64,000 nt of DNA, taken from NCBI RefSeq assembly GCF_013358405.1, contig NZ_CP054836.1:2790001-2854000 (forward strand), in the 5' to 3' direction. Position numbers and translations under genes: made by a program. Positions 37,588-47,931 of the stretch are shown in pieces. The notes below the pieces were generated by a model. That model worked only from the letters and a program-made list of their open reading frames with translations, was not told the origin of the DNA and searched no databases. Source of the stretch: Oricola thermophila (GTDB lineage: Bacteria; Pseudomonadota; Alphaproteobacteria; Rhizobiales; Rhizobiaceae). Position 1 is the stretch's first letter, and every line of letters begins with the position of its first letter.

Positions 37588-38286
37588 ATGACAAAAAAGC
37601 CCTCCCCCGCAGACTTCGCCCATGTGCGCGAATGGGTGTTCGATCTCGACAACACGCTGTATCCGCATCACACGAACCTGTTCGCCCAGATCGACGTAAG
37701 GATGACCGCCTATGTGTCGGAGCTCCTGCAGATTCCGCGCGAAGAGGCGCGCAAGGTCCAGAAGGACTTCTACAAGCGCTACGGCACGACACTGCGGGGG
37801 CTGATGGACAATCACGGCGTGGACCCGGACGACTTCCTGGAGAAGGTACACGACATCGATTATTCCTGGGTCGCGCCCGATCCCGCACTGGGCGAGGCGA
37901 TAAAGGCGCTGCCAGGGCGCAAGTTCATATTCACGAACGGCGACCGGAAGCACGCCGAACGCACCGCGCGCCAGCTCGGCGTGCTGGACCATTTCGACGA
38001 CATCTTCGACCTTGTCGCCGCCGACCTGGTGCCGAAGCCGGCAGCGGAAACCTATGACAAGTTCCGCGCGCTGCACCGGGTCGACTGCGAACGGGCGGCC
38101 ATGTTCGAGGACCTGGCGCGCAACCTCGTCAGGCCGAAGGAACTCGGCATGACGACGGTGCTGGTGGTGCCGCGCAATTTCGAGCCGACCTTCTCGGAGA
38201 TATGGGAACAGGATGCCGACGAGGACCAGGTCGACTACGTGACAGACAACCTGGCCGAATTCCTGTCGGCCCTGATCGACCAATAG
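37588..38286 (+). CDS. HAD-superfamily hydrolase, pyrimidine 5'-nucleotidase type
   Basis: 232 residues. The first HAD motif WVFDLDNTLYPH has nucleophile Asp19 and Asp21; motif II is FIFTNGD; motif III Lys and motif IV MFEDLARNL follow in order. The cap between them (about 35-100) has the pattern of SDT1/pyrimidine nucleotidases (YVSELLQIPREEARKVQKDFYKRYGTTLRGLM). Probably dephosphorylates UMP/CMP or related phosphates in the cytoplasm. The ATG at 37588 is preferred to an in-frame TTG 6 bases upstream. Confidence 0.88.
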   Translation: MTKKPSPADFAHVREWVFDLDNTLYPHHTNLFAQIDVRMTAYVSELLQIPREEARKVQKDFYKRYGTTLRGLMDNHGVDPDDFLEKVHDIDYSWVAPDPALGEAIKALPGRKFIFTNGDRKHAERTARQLGVLDHFDDIFDLVAADLVPKPAAETYDKFRALHRVDCERAAMFEDLARNLVRPKELGMTTVLVVPRNFEPTFSEIWEQDADEDQVDYVTDNLAEFLSALIDQ

Positions 38287-38320
38287 CGGACCGGATACGC
38301 CCCCGGACGCGCCGGCGCCA

Positions 38321-39163
38321 TCAGAGCGCGTAGAAGTCCCGTACGATCTTCCATGCCTCGTCGGCCGTATCCACGCGGTCGATCAGCGCCGCATCGTCGG
38401 GCGCGATCGTGCCCTGCCGGGCGAGGAAATCCAGGTCGATCACGTTCGACCAGAATTCCCTGCCGAACAGCAGCACCGGCACGCGTTCCATACGCCCGGT
38501 CTGGATCAGGGTCAGGGTCTCGAACAGCTCGTCCATGGTGCCGAAGCCGCCGGGAAACACGGCAATTACCTTCGCGCGCATGAGGAAATGCATCTTGCGG
38601 ATCGCGAAGTAGTGGAAGTTGAAGGACAGTTCCGGCGTGACATACTCGTTCGGAGCCTGCTCGTGCGGCAGCACGATGTTGAGACCGATGGAGGGGGCGC
38701 CGACATCGGCCGCGCCGCGGTTGCCGGCCTCCATGACGCCCGGGCCGCCGCCGGTGACGACAACGAATTCCCCGTTGCCGGCCTGCAACGAGTGCCGGGA
38801 GCAGAGACGGGCGAATTCGCGCGCCTCCTCGTAGTAGCGGGCGTTCGCCTCCAGGTTCTTCTTCTGGGTCTCGTTGTGCGCCGCCCAGGCGACGCCGCCC
38901 GGCTCGGGAATGCGGGCTCCGCCGAACAGAACGACCGTCGACTTGATGCCGCTTTCCTGCAGCAGGAGCTCCGGCTTCAGGAGCTCGAGCTGCAGGCGGA
39001 CCGGCCGCAACTCCTCCCGGCACAAGAAATCCTGGTCGTCATATGCAAGCCGATAGGCGGGCGAGCGCGTCTGCGGCGTATCGGGAACGGCACGTGCCCG
39101 GTTCCTGTCCTGATGCGATGGAACCAGCGGATCCCATATCTCGCGATTGCGTTTTGCACTCAT
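38321..39163 (-). CDS. LOG-family protein (TIGR00730; cytokinin riboside 5'-monophosphate phosphoribohydrolase-like)
   Basis: 280 residues. Has the lysine-decarboxylase-like motif PGGFGTMDELFETLTLIQTG (PGGxGTxxE) and VVVTGGGPGVMEAGNRGAADVG, which in this family bind and cleave nucleotide monophosphates to release base and ribose 5-phosphate. The N-terminal 75 residues are longer than in short LOG proteins and resemble the larger bacterial type. It is on the minus strand between the HAD gene and dapD, with a separate promoter. Confidence 0.88.
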   Translation of the reverse strand: MSAKRNREIWDPLVPSHQDRNRARAVPDTPQTRSPAYRLAYDDQDFLCREELRPVRLQLELLKPELLLQESGIKSTVVLFGGARIPEPGGVAWAAHNETQKKNLEANARYYEEAREFARLCSRHSLQAGNGEFVVVTGGGPGVMEAGNRGAADVGAPSIGLNIVLPHEQAPNEYVTPELSFNFHYFAIRKMHFLMRAKVIAVFPGGFGTMDELFETLTLIQTGRMERVPVLLFGREFWSNVIDLDFLARQGTIAPDDAALIDRVDTADEAWKIVRDFYAL

Positions 39164-39294
39164 TCAATCACTCCACGGCGCGGGCCGAGCGCCCGATACC
39201 GCTCCCTTTGTTGACCATTGCGGGCGCATTCGCGTAGTTACCGCGAGACGCGCCCGAGCGGCGTAGATGCTATCCGCCCACAAGGAAACAATTC

Positions 39295-40152
<858 letters not shown>

Positions 40153-40155
40153 ACC

Positions 40156-40539
40156 ATGAAGGCGGTGCCCGACCATCCGCTGACGGTCAAATGGGTGCTT
40201 TTCGGTTTCAAGGGGAGAATCAGTCGCAAGAGCTTCTGGCTGGCCGCGCTGCTGATGATCCTGATACACGCGGCAATCCTGTCACACGTGCTCACCCTGC
40301 CGAACAACAGTGCCGCACTGGCGCTCTGGGTCCTGTTGATGGCGGTCGCGTGGCTGGCCACCGCCTGGGTCCTGCTGGCGCTGTCGGTCAAACGGCTGCA
40401 CGATCTCGGCATGCCCGGCATCCTGTCCATCTGCCTTCTGATCCCGCCCATCACCTATATCGGCTTCCTGCTGCTGGCGTTCCTGCCATCGAAGCAGGAA
40501 ACAAACCAGCACGGGCCGCCGCCTTTTCCGAAACCATGA
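40156..40539 (+). CDS. DUF805 membrane protein
   Basis: 127 residues with four membrane helices. The family hallmarks are [18 protein letters not shown] near the N-terminus and [12 protein letters not shown] in the loop before the third helix. Function unknown. It follows dapD after a 3-base gap, so it is co-transcribed with the lysine genes, but nothing shows a role in lysine synthesis. Confidence 0.88.
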   Translation: MKAVPDHPLTVKWVLFGFKGRISRKSFWLAALLMILIHAAILSHVLTLPNNSAALALWVLLMAVAWLATAWVLLALSVKRLHDLGMPGILSICLLIPPITYIGFLLLAFLPSKQETNQHGPPPFPKP

Positions 40540-40577
40540 GAACGGTCCGTTAAAGGAAAGCTGCGACTGTCGGCGCC

Positions 40578-41312
40578 ATGCCGTACCGCACGCTCGACAA
40601 GGACCGGATCACCGCAACCGCCTCCCGCCTGGAGCAACGGATCGGCGAGCGGTTCCCGGATTCCAGCCTGCGCAAGGTCGCGGTCGAACTGGTGGCACTC
40701 GCAAACGACACCGGAATCCAGGCTGCGGCGCTGGAAAAGCCCGTGATCTGGCTGCGTATCCTGACCGGCCTCGCCGTGCTCTGCGCGGCAATGATCTTCG
40801 CCCTGGTCGGAACCGTGCTGTCCTTCGACCGGATATCGACCGGCGCCTTCGATTTCGTGCAGGGGCTGGAGTCCCTGCTCAACACGCTCGTCTTTGCCGG
40901 CGTCGGCGTCTGGACGCTGGTGACGCTGGAGGAGCGCTTCAAGCGCAAGCGGGCGCTCGACGGCCTGCATGCCCTGCGCTCGGTCATCCACATCATAGAC
41001 ATGCACCAGCTGACCAAGGACCCGGCAGCATTCAATGTCGGCTTCATCCCGACGAAAAGCTCGCCCGAACGGAAACTGTCGCGGGCCGAACTGACGCGCT
41101 ATCTCGACTATTGCTCCGAACTCCTGTCGATCACCGGAAAGCTGGCCGCGCTCTATGCCCAGGCACTGAACGACAGCATCGTCGTCAATGCCGTCAACGA
41201 CATCGAGAATCTCGGCACCAACCTGTCGCGCAAGATCTGGCAGAAGATCATGCTGATCGGGGAAACCGAGAACAGGCTCGCGGGCGGGCGCGGCGCAACC
41301 GCCATTCATTGA
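40578..41312 (+). CDS. hypothetical two-helix membrane protein
   Basis: 244 residues. A charged N-terminal helix (about 1-55, with [27 protein letters not shown]) is followed by two hydrophobic segments (about 58-82 and 100-118) and a C-terminal cytoplasmic helical region (about 125-235) with [30 protein letters not shown] do not know the function; similar proteins occur near dapE in other rhizobia as far as I recall. 38 bases after the DUF805 gene and 32 bases before dapE. Confidence 0.8.
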   Translation: MPYRTLDKDRITATASRLEQRIGERFPDSSLRKVAVELVALANDTGIQAAALEKPVIWLRILTGLAVLCAAMIFALVGTVLSFDRISTGAFDFVQGLESLLNTLVFAGVGVWTLVTLEERFKRKRALDGLHALRSVIHIIDMHQLTKDPAAFNVGFIPTKSSPERKLSRAELTRYLDYCSELLSITGKLAALYAQALNDSIVVNAVNDIENLGTNLSRKIWQKIMLIGETENRLAGGRGATAIH

Positions 41313-41344
41313 CGCTGCCGCCGGGCGCCGATACAGCATTGCGC

Positions 41345-42544
41345 ATGATGTCCAGTGCCAGCGATCCCGTCGAAAACCTGCGGACCCTGATCCGCTGTCC
41401 CTCCGTTACCCCGGCAGAAGGCGGTGCGCTCGGCGCGCTGGAAGCCATGCTGAAACCGCTCGGCTTCGAGACGGAGCGTCCGGTCTTCCGCGAGGACGGC
41501 ACGCCGGACATCGAGAACCTCCATGCCCGCCTCGGCAGCAAGGGACCGCACCTCGCCTTCGCAGGCCACACCGACGTGGTGCCGACCGGCGACGAATCGG
41601 CCTGGTCGCACCCGCCCTTTGCGGCGGAGATATCGGACGGAATGATGTATGGCCGCGGCGCGGTGGACATGAAGGGCGGGATCGCCTGCTTCGTCGCCGC
41701 CGTGGCCCGGCATGTCCAGAAATACGGCCCGCCGAAAGGCTCGATCTCCTTCCTGATCACCGGCGACGAGGAAGGCCCGGCCATCAACGGCACGAAGAAG
41801 CTCCTGAAATGGGCGGCGGATCGCGGCGAGACGTGGGACGGCTGCGTTCTCGGCGAGCCGACCAATCCGGAGACGATCGGCGACATGATCAAGATCGGCC
41901 GACGCGGCTCGATCTCGGGCAGGGTCACGGTTTCCGGCGTCCAGGGCCATGTCGCCTATCCGCACCTTGCCGACAATCCCCTGCGCGGCATCGTGCAGGT
42001 GGCCGAGGCGCTCCTCGATCCGCCGCTCGACGACGGCACCGACCAGTTCCAGCCGACCAACCTGGAGATCACCACGATCGACACGGGCAATCCGGCGACC
42101 AACGTGATCCCGGCCAGTGCGACTCTGGCCTTCAACATCCGTTTCAACGACCGGTGGACCGCAGACAGCCTGAAGGCGGAAATCGAGGCACGCGTGGCAC
42201 GGGGCGCGGCGGCGACGCGTCTTCGCCCGGGCAAGTCGGCGGCGCTGAAGGCGGAAGTCGAATGGCCCACGCCGGTCAGCCCGGTCTTCCTGACGCGCGA
42301 CGAGACGCTGATCTCGACCGTCGCCGGCGCGGTCGAGGCGGTGACCGGCCGGATGCCCGCGCTGTCGACCTCCGGCGGCACGTCGGATGCCCGGTTCATC
42401 AAGGATTACTGCCCGGTGGTCGAGTTCGGCCTCGTCGGCCGGACCATGCACATGATCGACGAATGCGTGGCGGTCGAGGACCTCGAAACGCTCACGGCGA
42501 TCTACGAACGCGTCATCGCAGACTGGTTCGCGGGCCGGCCATGA
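41345..42544 (+). CDS. dapE: succinyl-diaminopimelate desuccinylase
   Basis: 399 residues. Removes succinate from N-succinyl-LL-diaminopimelate. Dinuclear-zinc peptidase family M20: His75 and Asp77 in [11 protein letters not shown], bridging Asp108 in [10 protein letters not shown], catalytic Glu142 and metal Glu143 in TGDEEGP, a further metal ligand in GCVLGEPTN, and the C-terminal His in GRTMHMIDE. Two adjacent ATG codons occur; 41345 is given. Its TGA overlaps the ATG of the next membrane-protein gene (ATGA at 42541-42544). Confidence 0.96.
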   Translation: MMSSASDPVENLRTLIRCPSVTPAEGGALGALEAMLKPLGFETERPVFREDGTPDIENLHARLGSKGPHLAFAGHTDVVPTGDESAWSHPPFAAEISDGMMYGRGAVDMKGGIACFVAAVARHVQKYGPPKGSISFLITGDEEGPAINGTKKLLKWAADRGETWDGCVLGEPTNPETIGDMIKIGRRGSISGRVTVSGVQGHVAYPHLADNPLRGIVQVAEALLDPPLDDGTDQFQPTNLEITTIDTGNPATNVIPASATLAFNIRFNDRWTADSLKAEIEARVARGAAATRLRPGKSAALKAEVEWPTPVSPVFLTRDETLISTVAGAVEAVTGRMPALSTSGGTSDARFIKDYCPVVEFGLVGRTMHMIDECVAVEDLETLTAIYERVIADWFAGRP

Positions 42545-43140
42545 ACTTCCTCGACTATGCCCTCTACCATGTCATCGGCGTGGCGCGCATCGTGCGGGGC
42601 GACCCGGACGCGCTTTCCGACATGGACATCTCGGCAGACGGCTTCTGGCGCTCCTTCCAGGCGATCCCGGCGGCAATGCCGGCGCTGATTTTCGCCTGGA
42701 CGACGGAGGCGAGGCAGATCCGGGCCGCCGGGGCGGCGGATTCCGTCCTGTCGATGGTCGCCCGCATGGCATTCCTGGAAATCCTGTTCTGGATACTGCC
42801 GGTGATCGCGCTCGCCTTCGTGCTCAGGGCACTCGGCATGTCGCGCCGCTTTCCCCACCTGATCATCGCGCGCAACTGGCTGACGGTGCTGACCAGCTAC
42901 ATCTTCGTGCTGGTTCCACTCGGCGAGTTCGTTTTCCGGACCGGTGCGGAAAGCGACGCAATGCTTCTCGTGACCATCGTCACCATGCTGCTTGCGCTGT
43001 GGTTCTCGGTCCGCGTCACGCGCGTCGCGCTTTCGGTGACGCCGGCGGTCGCCTTCGCCTTCGTCGCGGTCGAGGTGTTCCTTACCTACCCGCTCGCCGT
43101 TTTCGCCTACGGGGCCGTGGGGTTGTATCCACAGGCGTGA
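42541..43140 (+). CDS. hypothetical integral membrane protein
   Basis: 199 residues. An N-terminal cytoplasmic part ([38 protein letters not shown]) leads to about five hydrophobic helices: one near 45-60, others at about 80-105, 118-138, 145-165 and 172-195. No family is recognised with certainty; Yip1-like proteins have a similar layout. Translationally coupled to dapE. The last 59 nt overlap the end of the convergent truA gene, which is unusually long for antisense coding overlap. Confidence 0.8.
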   Translation: MNFLDYALYHVIGVARIVRGDPDALSDMDISADGFWRSFQAIPAAMPALIFAWTTEARQIRAAGAADSVLSMVARMAFLEILFWILPVIALAFVLRALGMSRRFPHLIIARNWLTVLTSYIFVLVPLGEFVFRTGAESDAMLLVTIVTMLLALWFSVRVTRVALSVTPAVAFAFVAVEVFLTYPLAVFAYGAVGLYPQA

Positions 43141-43891
43141 AGGCGATGTCGTAGTCGACCTTCTCCAGGTAGAGCCCGTGCGGCGGAGCCAGCGCGCCGC
43201 AGCGCTGGTGGTCGCGCGCCTCCAGCGCCTCCTTCACGTCCTGCCTAGTCCAGCGCCCCTCCCCGACCAGCTTCAGCGTGCCGACGATCGAACGGACCTG
43301 GTTGTGCAGGAAGCTGCGCGCCGAAACGCGGAACGTGACCAGTTCCCCCGAACGGGAAACGACGATCCTGTCGAGCGTCTTGACCGGCGACTTCGACTGG
43401 CACTGAACGGCGCGAAAGGTGGTGAAGTCATGCGTGCCGATCAGCTCGGCGGCGGCATCCTGCATGGCATCGACGTCGAGCGGACGCTTCACCCACCAGG
43501 CCCGCTCGCGCTCCAGCGGGATCGGCTGGTGGCGGTTGACGATGCGGTAGAGATAGTGCCGGTTGGTGGCCGAGAAGCGCGCATGGAAATCCTCGTCCAT
43601 CCGCTCGACATCGAGAATGGCAATGCGCTCGTCGGCCATCACCAGATGCGCGTTGATGGCGTCGAGGACGCGGCGCGCCTCCCACTCGCGCGCAAGATCG
43701 ACGTGGCAAACCTGGCCCAGCGCGTGAACGCCGGTATCGGTGCGCCCGGCAACATGGACCGTCACCGTCTCTCCGGTGAACTTGCCGATGGCGCGCTCCA
43801 TCGCCTCCTGGACGGCGTAGCCGTTCGACTGGCGCTGAAAGCCGACATAGGGCGTGCCGTCATATTCGACAGTCAGGCGATAGCGGGGCAT
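43082..43891 (-). CDS. truA: tRNA pseudouridine(38-40) synthase
   Basis: 269 residues. Modifies U38-U40 of the tRNA anticodon arm. Catalytic Asp52 lies in [15 protein letters not shown]. The conserved [12 protein letters not shown] and [17 protein letters not shown] segments are in order. The C-terminal 20 residues are Arg/Lys-rich ([13 protein letters not shown]) and are the part encoded opposite the end of the neighbouring membrane-protein gene. Downstream of fmt in a leftward unit (71-base gap). Confidence 0.96.
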   Translation of the reverse strand: MPRYRLTVEYDGTPYVGFQRQSNGYAVQEAMERAIGKFTGETVTVHVAGRTDTGVHALGQVCHVDLAREWEARRVLDAINAHLVMADERIAILDVERMDEDFHARFSATNRHYLYRIVNRHQPIPLERERAWWVKRPLDVDAMQDAAAELIGTHDFTTFRAVQCQSKSPVKTLDRIVVSRSGELVTFRVSARSFLHNQVRSIVGTLKLVGEGRWTRQDVKEALEARDHQRCGALAPPHGLYLEKVDYDIAFTPVDTTPRPRRRKRRAGR

Positions 43892-43962
43892 GAAATCTCA
43901 TCCGTTCGGGTCAGGCCCCGGCTTCTAGATCGGCGGGCCGGACGCGTAAAGCTCCCGGCGTT

Positions 43963-44892
43963 TCAGCGCACGGCCGTCACGGCCGCGCCGCGCAGGAAAT
44001 CCGTGGCCGGGAGCGGCTTGCCGCCGGCCTTCTGCAGCGTGACCAGCTCGACAGCACCGTCGCCGCAGGCGACCGCAAGACGCTCATCGGCTGAAACCAG
44101 GTCGCCGGGCGATGCCGCTGCCTCGCCGGCCAGCCGGCTGCGCAGAAGCTTCACCCGCTCCCACCTGCCGCCAAGCTCCATCTCGCACCATGCACCCGGG
44201 AAAGGGGACAGGCCGCGAACGTGGTTGTGGACCTCGCGGGCCGGGCGGGACCAGTCGACGCGAGTCTCGGCCTTGTCGATCTTGGCCGCGTAGAGGACGC
44301 CCTCTTCCGGTTGCGGCGTGAGGGTGAGGCTGCCGCGCTCCAGCGCCGCCATGGCCCTGACCATGAGGTCGGCGCCAATCCGGGACAGCGTGTCGTGCAG
44401 TTCTCCCGCGGTTACGTCTTCACCGATCGGAACGCGCTCCTCCAAGGCTATGTCGCCGGTGTCCAGCCCCCTGTCCATCTTCATGACCATCATGCCGGTC
44501 TCCCTGTCGCCGGCCATGATGGCGCGCTGGATCGGGGCGGCACCGCGCCAGCGCGGCAGAAGCGATGCATGACCATTGTAGCAACCGAGACGGGTGCCGT
44601 TCAGCACAGGCTCGGGCAGCAACAGGCCGTAGGCAACCACGACCGCCGCATCGGCATCGAGATCGCGGAACGCGCGCTGCTCCTCCTCGCCCTTCAGGCT
44701 CGCCGGAGTGCGCACCGGGATGCCGAGCGCCTCGGCCTGGCGATGAACCGGGGACTTCGTCAGTTCGAGACCGCGACGGCCTGCCGGTCGCGGCGGCTGC
44801 GTGTAGCAGGCGACGATCTCGTGGCCCTGGGCGGCAAGCGCGGTCAGTGTCGGAACGGCAAAGTCCGGCGTGCCCATGAATATCAGCCGCAT
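43963..44892 (-). CDS. fmt: methionyl-tRNA formyltransferase
   Basis: 309 residues. Formylates initiator Met-tRNA. N-terminus [17 protein letters not shown], formyl-folate site [17 protein letters not shown] (Gly instead of the common Val before His, as in rhizobial Fmt as I recall), catalytic Asp in MDRGLDTGD, and a C-terminal tRNA-binding domain from about 205 with [15 protein letters not shown]. Located upstream of truA; def lies on the same strand further upstream, separated by a small gene on the opposite strand. Confidence 0.97.
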   Translation of the reverse strand: MRLIFMGTPDFAVPTLTALAAQGHEIVACYTQPPRPAGRRGLELTKSPVHRQAEALGIPVRTPASLKGEEEQRAFRDLDADAAVVVAYGLLLPEPVLNGTRLGCYNGHASLLPRWRGAAPIQRAIMAGDRETGMMVMKMDRGLDTGDIALEERVPIGEDVTAGELHDTLSRIGADLMVRAMAALERGSLTLTPQPEEGVLYAAKIDKAETRVDWSRPAREVHNHVRGLSPFPGAWCEMELGGRWERVKLLRSRLAGEAAASPGDLVSADERLAVACGDGAVELVTLQKAGGKPLPATDFLRGAAVTAVR

Positions 44893-44991
44893 CGTGGCTC
44901 CCTCGCTAAAAAATTTCCCGATTCGTTAAAATGCCCACGCCCCCGTAAACGCAATCTTCAGGCGCTTTGCAAATAGAGGATTAACCGAGCA

Positions 44992-45021
44992 ATGGGTGGA
45001 TTGTGGGGTTGTTTACCATGA
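44992..45021 (+). CDS. possible 9-codon leader peptide
   Basis: A 9-codon open frame (MGGLWGCLP and stop) whose TGA overlaps the ATG of the following 89-residue gene (ATGA at 45018-45021). AGAGGA lies about 12 bases upstream. It could couple translation of the next gene to its own. It rests on pattern only; such short frames also arise by chance. Confidence 0.25.
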   Translation: MGGLWGCLP

Positions 45022-45287
45022 CGAAGGCTGCATTCGGCCGTCGCAACGCAAAAGTCATTGCCAGCAGCGCGGACGCGGTGCTCAAGGAACACGCCGAGTA
45101 CCGGGCCGGCGCCAAAGCGGAGAAGACGGCCGCGAAAAACCGTGACGGGTCCCTGATCGACCGCATGCTGGCATGGCTGTCCTATTACACGCTTGTATTC
45201 GTCAGTACCGTGGCGATGACGCCCGACACCGCCGCGGCAGCGGTGATGAAGGTCAGGCAGGTCGTTGAGACCGCGCTGCCAGGCTGA
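45018..45287 (+). CDS. hypothetical small protein with one membrane segment
   Basis: 89 residues. A basic N-terminal half (MTKAAFGRRNAKVIASSADAVLKEHAEYRAGAKAEKTAAKN) is followed by a hydrophobic segment (about 55-75, LAWLSYYTLVFVSTVAMTPDTAA) and a short tail. I do not recognise it. It lies alone on the plus strand between fmt and def and ends immediately before the def stop, so the two convergent genes have no spacer. No good ribosome site precedes the ATG; a GTG at 45003 is an in-frame alternative. Confidence 0.55.
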   Translation: MTKAAFGRRNAKVIASSADAVLKEHAEYRAGAKAEKTAAKNRDGSLIDRMLAWLSYYTLVFVSTVAMTPDTAAAAVMKVRQVVETALPG

Positions 45288-45812
45288 TCACAGCCTGGTG
45301 CCGCCGCGCTGCTTGGCCAGCTTGGTGAATTTCCGGATGACCATGTCGCGCTTCAGCTTCGAGATGTGGTCGATGAACAGCACGCCGTTCAGGTGGTCGA
45401 TCTCGTGCTGGACGCAGGTGGCGAGAATGCCGTCCGCATCCATCGTACGCTGCTTGCCGTCGCGATCGACATAGTTGACCGTCACCGTCGCCGGGCGCTC
45501 GACCTCGGCATAGTAGTCGGGAATCGACAGGCACCCCTCCTCGTAGGTCGAGGTCTCGTCGCCGGTGGACACGATTTCCGGGTTGATGAGGACGAAGGGG
45601 GACTTCTCCTCGTCGTCCTTCGAGACATCCATGACCAGCAGCCGGATCGGCTCGCCGACCTGGATGGCGGCAAGGCCGATGCCCGGCGCCTCGTACATGG
45701 TCTCCAGCATGTCGTCGGCGAAACGGCGAATGTCATCGTCCACGCGCTCAACCGGCTTCGATTTCTGGCGCAGGACGGGATCGGGGAGGAGAACTAGAGA
45801 TCTGGTCGTCAT
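45288..45812 (-). CDS. def: peptide deformylase
   Basis: 174 residues. Removes the N-formyl group from new proteins in the cytoplasm. The three motifs are intact: GIGLAAIQ (45-51), EGCLS with metal ligand Cys94, and QHEIDHL with His136, Glu137 and His140. The start at 45812 ([10 protein letters not shown]) gives the family's normal length; the reading frame is open for 24 further codons upstream but these are not conserved in the family. The next gene on the plus strand, rmuC, starts 98 bases away, making this a divergent pair. Confidence 0.97.
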   Translation of the reverse strand: MTTRSLVLLPDPVLRQKSKPVERVDDDIRRFADDMLETMYEAPGIGLAAIQVGEPIRLLVMDVSKDDEEKSPFVLINPEIVSTGDETSTYEEGCLSIPDYYAEVERPATVTVNYVDRDGKQRTMDADGILATCVQHEIDHLNGVLFIDHISKLKRDMVIRKFTKLAKQRGGTRL

Positions 45813-45909
45813 CGTGCCGCTCACGTAAGCGCTGAACGCCGCGCCGTCAATCTCCCGCCGCACTCGGCGCCCATCTGACAGCAACCGGCGAATCGACTAG
45901 AAGGTAAGG

Positions 45910-47154
45910 ATGGAACCCGCACTCGACCTGTCCCGCCCCCTCATCCCGCTCGGCGACGGCGCCATCACGCTCGGCCAGGCGCTGGCGGGCGGGGGCATCC
46001 TGCTGGCACTGGGCCTGCTCGCCCTGGTCATCGCGGCGATGCGGGCGGCAAACCACAGGGCCATGCTGCTGGAGGAGAGCCGGCGCCAGACGGCCGAGGC
46101 CGAGGCGCGGATGGCCGAGATCCTCAAGGCGCAGTCCGAAATGCAGGGCCGGATGGCCTCCATGGCGGAAATATTCGGCTCGCGGCAGGCGGAACTCAAC
46201 CAGTCGATCCACCAGCGCTTCGATTCGATGACGAACCGGCTCGGCCAGTCGCTCACCGAGCACCAGAAGTCGACGCACGAGAACCTCTCCAAGCTGCAGG
46301 AGCGGCTCGTGGCGATCGACACGGCGCAGTCCAACATCCAGCAGCTCGCCGGACAGGTGGTGGAACTGCAGTCGATCCTCTCAAACAAGCAGACGCGCGG
46401 CGCCTTCGGCCAGGGCCGGATGGAGGCGATCGTCTCCGACGGGCTGCCGCCGGATGCCTACGAGTTCCAAGCAACGCTGACGAACGGCAACAGGCCCGAC
46501 TGCATCATCCGCATGCCGAACGGCGCGCCGGGACTCGTCATCGACGCGAAATTTCCGCTCGAGGCCTGGAACGCGATCCGAAAAGCGGAGGACCCGGCAC
46601 AGGCCACGGAGGCGGCAAGGCAGTTCCGCCGCGACATGGACGTCCACATCAAGGCGATCTCGGAGAAATACCTGATCGCGGGCGAGACGCAGGACACGGC
46701 CTTCCTGTTCGTGCCGTCGGAGTCGATCTTCGCCGACATCCACGAGCACCACGAGGGAATCATCCAGAAGGCGCACAAGGCAAGGGTGGTGATCGTGTCG
46801 CCCTCGCTGCTCATGCTGTCGATCCAGGTGGTGCAGGCGCTGCTGAAGGATGCGCGGATGCGCGAGCAGGCGCACCTGATCCAGGCCGAGGTGCTGCGGC
46901 TGATGGAGGACGTCACGCGGCTGGACGAGAGGGTGCGCAAGCTGCAGTCGCATTTCGGCCAGGCGCAGAAGGACATCGACGACATCCTGGTCTCCTCCTC
47001 CAAGGTGACGCGGCGCGGCCAGAAGATCGAAAGCCTGGAGTTCGCGGCCGAGAAAACAACGGAGGCACCGGCGGCGGACAAGCCGGCCGACAAGAGCGCC
47101 GAAAGCAAGACCGGCCAGCTGCGGCTCAGGGTCGTGGATCCGGAAGAGGAATGA
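45910..47154 (+). CDS. rmuC: DNA recombination protein RmuC
   Basis: 414 residues. Membrane-anchored nuclease-like protein that limits DNA inversions. One N-terminal helix (about 20-45), a coiled-coil region (about 50-150, rich in Gln/Glu/Ala, with SRRQTAEAEARMAEILKAQSEMQGRM), then the RmuC catalytic domain with SNKQTRGAFGQGRMEAIV, IDAKFPLEAWN and FLFVPSESIFADIHEHH, of the PD-(D/E)XK fold. An acidic tail follows. The last 29 nt overlap the end of the convergent PhnD-like gene. Confidence 0.93.
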   Translation: MEPALDLSRPLIPLGDGAITLGQALAGGGILLALGLLALVIAAMRAANHRAMLLEESRRQTAEAEARMAEILKAQSEMQGRMASMAEIFGSRQAELNQSIHQRFDSMTNRLGQSLTEHQKSTHENLSKLQERLVAIDTAQSNIQQLAGQVVELQSILSNKQTRGAFGQGRMEAIVSDGLPPDAYEFQATLTNGNRPDCIIRMPNGAPGLVIDAKFPLEAWNAIRKAEDPAQATEAARQFRRDMDVHIKAISEKYLIAGETQDTAFLFVPSESIFADIHEHHEGIIQKAHKARVVIVSPSLLMLSIQVVQALLKDARMREQAHLIQAEVLRLMEDVTRLDERVRKLQSHFGQAQKDIDDILVSSSKVTRRGQKIESLEFAAEKTTEAPAADKPADKSAESKTGQLRLRVVDPEEE

Positions 47155-47884
47155 TCTCGAAAGGCGGGTCGAATTCCACCGCCTCCATGACGGCATGCAC
47201 GGCACGCCGGATGCGCACCAGGGCCGCATCGTCCGTCGCGCGCGCGGTGATCAGCGGCAGGCCGGGACGCGAGGCGGTCCAGCCGGCGACGCGAAGCTGT
47301 TTCGCCGCCGGCTCGTGTTTCAGCGCGATTTCCCAGGTCACGCAGTCGATTGCCGCGAAATCCGCCTCGCCCGCCGCAACGGCCCTGACCGAATCCCGGT
47401 GCGAACCGGTCCACAGGACCTCTTCCGCCGACGGCAATTGCAGCCCGAGGGCCGCGCAATCGCGGACGAGCGCGACAAGGCCCGACATGGATGCCGGCTC
47501 GTTCGCCGCCATTCGGCCCGCAACGGCCTCCGGCGGAATCATTGCCGGTCCGTCGCCGTCCGGCGGCGGCACGTCCGCGCCCGGAGCGCGGCGCAGGATG
47601 GCGCTGCGATAGGTTCCCCGACCGCAACCCGGCGCATCGCTGACCGGCGTGGCAACATAGCGAACGCGGCCGGCCAGCACGGAGGCGAGCGGATGGCTGC
47701 AGGTCTCGCCGAGCAGGAGATCGGCGGACAGCCAGAGGGCAAGCAGGTCGCCGCCGCGCGTCAGGCGATCCGGCGCTTCCAAACCTTCCGCGCGCAGGGC
47801 ATCGCGCAGCGCCGCCCAGCGGGCGTCGGTTTCGGCGCGACACTCCGGCCAGTCATACATGGGAAGCGTTGCAATCGGCGGCAT
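47126..47884 (-). CDS. PhnD/SsuA-like periplasmic-binding-fold protein without signal peptide
   Basis: 252 residues. The body has the PhnD-type pattern: LALWLSADLLLGETCSHPLASVLAGRVRYVATPVSDAPGCGRGTYRSAIL, then EVLWTGSHRDSVRAVAAGEADFAAIDCVTWEI, the usual ligand-domain signature of phosphonate/phosphite-type binding proteins. The N-terminus (MPPIATLPMYDWPECRAETDARWAALRDAL) is not a signal peptide, so the protein looks cytoplasmic, and no permease or ATPase gene is near. Ligand unknown. It is convergent with rmuC, and lies downstream of the desaturase gene on the same strand. Confidence 0.8.
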   Translation of the reverse strand: MPPIATLPMYDWPECRAETDARWAALRDALRAEGLEAPDRLTRGGDLLALWLSADLLLGETCSHPLASVLAGRVRYVATPVSDAPGCGRGTYRSAILRRAPGADVPPPDGDGPAMIPPEAVAGRMAANEPASMSGLVALVRDCAALGLQLPSAEEVLWTGSHRDSVRAVAAGEADFAAIDCVTWEIALKHEPAAKQLRVAGWTASRPGLPLITARATDDAALVRIRRAVHAVMEAVEFDPPFEIIPLPDPRP

Positions 47885-47931
47885 GTCCGTTTCCTAGACG
47901 AACAGCCCCGCAATCGCCATGGCCCCGGCCG

